Below are positions 63,892-64,000 of a stretch of 64,000 nt of DNA, in pieces. The notes beneath the pieces were generated by a model that saw nothing but the letters and a program-made list of their open reading frames with translations, was not told the origin of the DNA and ran no database searches. The position numbers were made by a program, and so were the translations under genes. How positions within the stretch are numbered: position 1 is the stretch's first letter; the number at the start of each line of letters is the position of its first letter. The DNA is taken from assembly GCF_019049325.1 (NCBI RefSeq), contig NZ_JAGMUO010000034.1:159764-223763 (forward strand). Reading direction: 5' to 3'. The DNA is from Streptomyces sp. AC512_CC834. Its GTDB lineage: Bacteria > Actinomycetota > Actinomycetes > Streptomycetales > Streptomycetaceae.

Positions 63892-64000
63892 ATGATCGAG
63901 AACAACGAAACCATCGACGAGTTTCTCGCCCGGCACACCGACGACGTGGAGGAGGCCGTCCGCAAGGCGGCCGCTCAGGAGATCATGCCGCGCTGGCGCC
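63892..64000 (+). CDS. Probable inositol-monophosphatase-family protein, N-terminal fragment
   Basis: Only the first 36 codons are inside the window. The sequence VEEAVRKAAAQEIMPRWR resembles the first helix of actinobacterial inositol-phosphatase/histidinol-phosphatase family enzymes, but the metal-binding motifs lie beyond the edge. The start ATG follows CATGGAGC. It likely marks the right border of the accessory locus. Confidence 0.5.
   Translation, partial: MIENNETIDEFLARHTDDVEEAVRKAAAQEIMPRWR

Overview
High-GC actinobacterial DNA, almost certainly Streptomyces: third-position GC bias, GTG starts, ATGA/GTGA gene overlaps, TetR and WhiB regulators, and korAB and acyl-CoA carboxylase subunits of streptomycete type. 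Nearly the whole window (about 2.3-61.9 kb) reads as one accessory secondary-metabolite locus. It lies between a 2-oxoacid:ferredoxin oxidoreductase (korBA, left edge) and a gamma-glutamyltransferase-like gene followed by a probable inositol-monophosphatase-family gene (right edge). No tRNA, rRNA, CRISPR array or insertion sequence was recognised.

The core (7.5-36.5 kb) encodes a chlorinated pyrrole-polyketide pathway of the pyoluteorin / pyrrolomycin / streptopyrrole / armeniaspirol type. L-proline would be activated by a PltF-like ligase and loaded on a PltL-like carrier. A PltE-like flavoprotein would oxidise it to pyrrolyl, and a PltA-like flavin halogenase (fed by a flavin reductase) would chlorinate it. 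Two type I PKSs with three modules in total would then extend it. A PltM-like halogenase, a degenerate PltD-like pseudo-halogenase, a PPTase and a type II thioesterase complete the set. A long minus-strand operon runs carrier > halogenase > PKS > PKS > halogenase > pseudo-halogenase (27.7 to 7.5 kb). A second runs antiporter > carrier/citrate-synthase fusion > dehydrogenase > ligase > flavin reductase (36.5 to 30.4 kb).

Precursor supply occupies 36.8-51.9 kb. It includes crotonyl-CoA carboxylase/reductase, 3-hydroxyacyl-CoA dehydrogenase, a KASIII, and acyl-CoA carboxylase beta and epsilon subunits. It also includes dedicated proA and proB copies (proline supply), a WhiB regulator, a hydrolase and a type III PKS. 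One AT domain carries a non-standard VAPH specificity motif, so the CCR cassette may provide an alkylmalonyl extender. A Kef-type antiporter, two MFS exporters and an EamA-like protein are candidate export or resistance functions.

The right end (51.97-61.67 kb) is a nine-gene minus-strand operon that looks like a RiPP locus: a SPASM radical SAM enzyme with a possible recognition domain, a 56-residue precursor-like peptide, a HemW-like radical SAM enzyme, a hydrolase, a methyltransferase, a tautomerase-like/TrmO fusion, an MFS exporter, an FAD monooxygenase and a TetR. I do not recognise this combination; it is the best candidate for an undescribed system.

Five TetR genes are spread through the locus. 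AT-rich operator-like sequences built on GATGAACTCTAC / GTTGARTTC recur in front of most of the operons, including the radical-SAM operon, suggesting common control. Calls rest on reading motifs; no database search was run.
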